Assembly: GCA_900555615.1 (NCBI GenBank)
Contig: USMB01000012.1
Span: 1-38,900 of the forward strand
From: an uncultured Clostridium sp.
GTDB lineage: Bacteria; Bacillota; Clostridia; TANB77; CAG-508
Length of the DNA: 38,900 nt
Direction: 5' to 3'
Part shown: positions 38,824 through 38,900 of the stretch, piece by piece
Layout of the letters: the number at the start of each line of letters is the position of its first letter
Numbering within the stretch: position 1 is the first letter of the stretch
Notes under the pieces: generated by a model
What the model saw: the letters and a program-made list of their open reading frames with translations, nothing else
What the model was told of the DNA's origin: nothing
The model's database searches: none
Position numbers and translations under genes: made by a program

Positions 38824-38900
38824 AATGAAAATAGGAATAGTAGGATTACCAAATGTAGGAAAAAGTACAATGTTTAATAGTATAACAAAAGCAGGAGCAG
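38824..38900 (+). CDS. ychF: YchF/Obg-like ATPase, 5' end (runs off the window)
   Basis: The first 25 codons read MKIGIVGLPNVGKSTMFNSI and TKAGA, the P-loop start characteristic of YchF (redox-regulated, ribosome-associated ATPase of the OBG family). SD GAGAAAGG precedes the ATG at 38824. The rest lies beyond 38900. Confidence 0.88.

Noticed and set aside
1..38900. CRISPR array, rRNA, self-splicing intron or complete insertion sequence
   Set aside because: No regularly spaced repeats, no rRNA or intron core sequence, and no transposase gene was seen on either strand.

Overview
The window is very AT-rich (sampled lines are near 30% G+C) with AGGAGG-type ribosome binding sites, TTGACA/TATAAT promoters, rubrerythrin, PerR, RelA, EF-P, YlbJ and zinc-type L31. 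This points to an anaerobic low-GC Bacillota (Clostridia) chromosome, probably an uncultured gut lineage. Most intact genes are on the + strand; recJ, rpmE, a small membrane gene, ylbJ and the integrase module are on the - strand.

Layout. 1-1320: gene debris, including a broken RhuM-family gene. 1291-3790: oxidative-stress module, with a promoter and near-perfect palindromic operator, a PerR/Fur regulator, rubrerythrin and a rubredoxin-glutamate synthase fusion. 3817-4310: candidate type I toxin-antitoxin locus A (small hydrophobic peptide, convergent antisense RNA, shared bidirectional terminator). 4316-5883: NUDIX hydrolase, a membrane protein and a truncated acetyltransferase. 5913-11827: cell-envelope group (DUF4358-like, MBOAT acyltransferase, DHHW protein, a small anchored protein, YwaF-like protein, GT-C glycosyltransferase). 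11820-20083: housekeeping run (polA, lytic transglycosylase, yqeG, prepilin peptidase, M24 peptidase, efp, Cys-rich microprotein, YihY/BrkB, CmpB-like protein), with REP-like GGACCGACCCC repeats after polA and efp. 20085-20598: remnants of a cysteine desulfurase and a TtcA-like protein. 20674-23034: sirtuin, mntP and a broken serpin-like gene. 23043-32666: recJ, a compositionally foreign orphan, relA, GT39-like protein, rpmE, VanW, ylbJ and a metallopeptidase.

32716-37373: tRNA-Gln(CUG) followed by a decayed integrative element: broken integrase, excisionase-like protein, HTH protein, DUF6076-like zinc-ribbon protein, a fragmented HEPN/Abi-like gene, candidate type I toxin-antitoxin locus B, and a broken Xre repressor. 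37430-38900: an HD-domain gene split by an in-frame stop, a cyclophilin-type isomerase, and the start of ychF.

Two themes stand out. First, there are two independent convergent small-RNA/peptide loci with the architecture of type I toxin-antitoxin modules. Locus B has an antisense RNA that can pair in trans over the toxin start codon through a direct repeat. Second, gene decay is dense: at least nine genes are interrupted by deletion, frameshift or nonsense, often at the edges of mobile DNA. No CRISPR array, rRNA or recognisable riboswitch was seen. All functional assignments come from reading motifs by eye; no database search was run.
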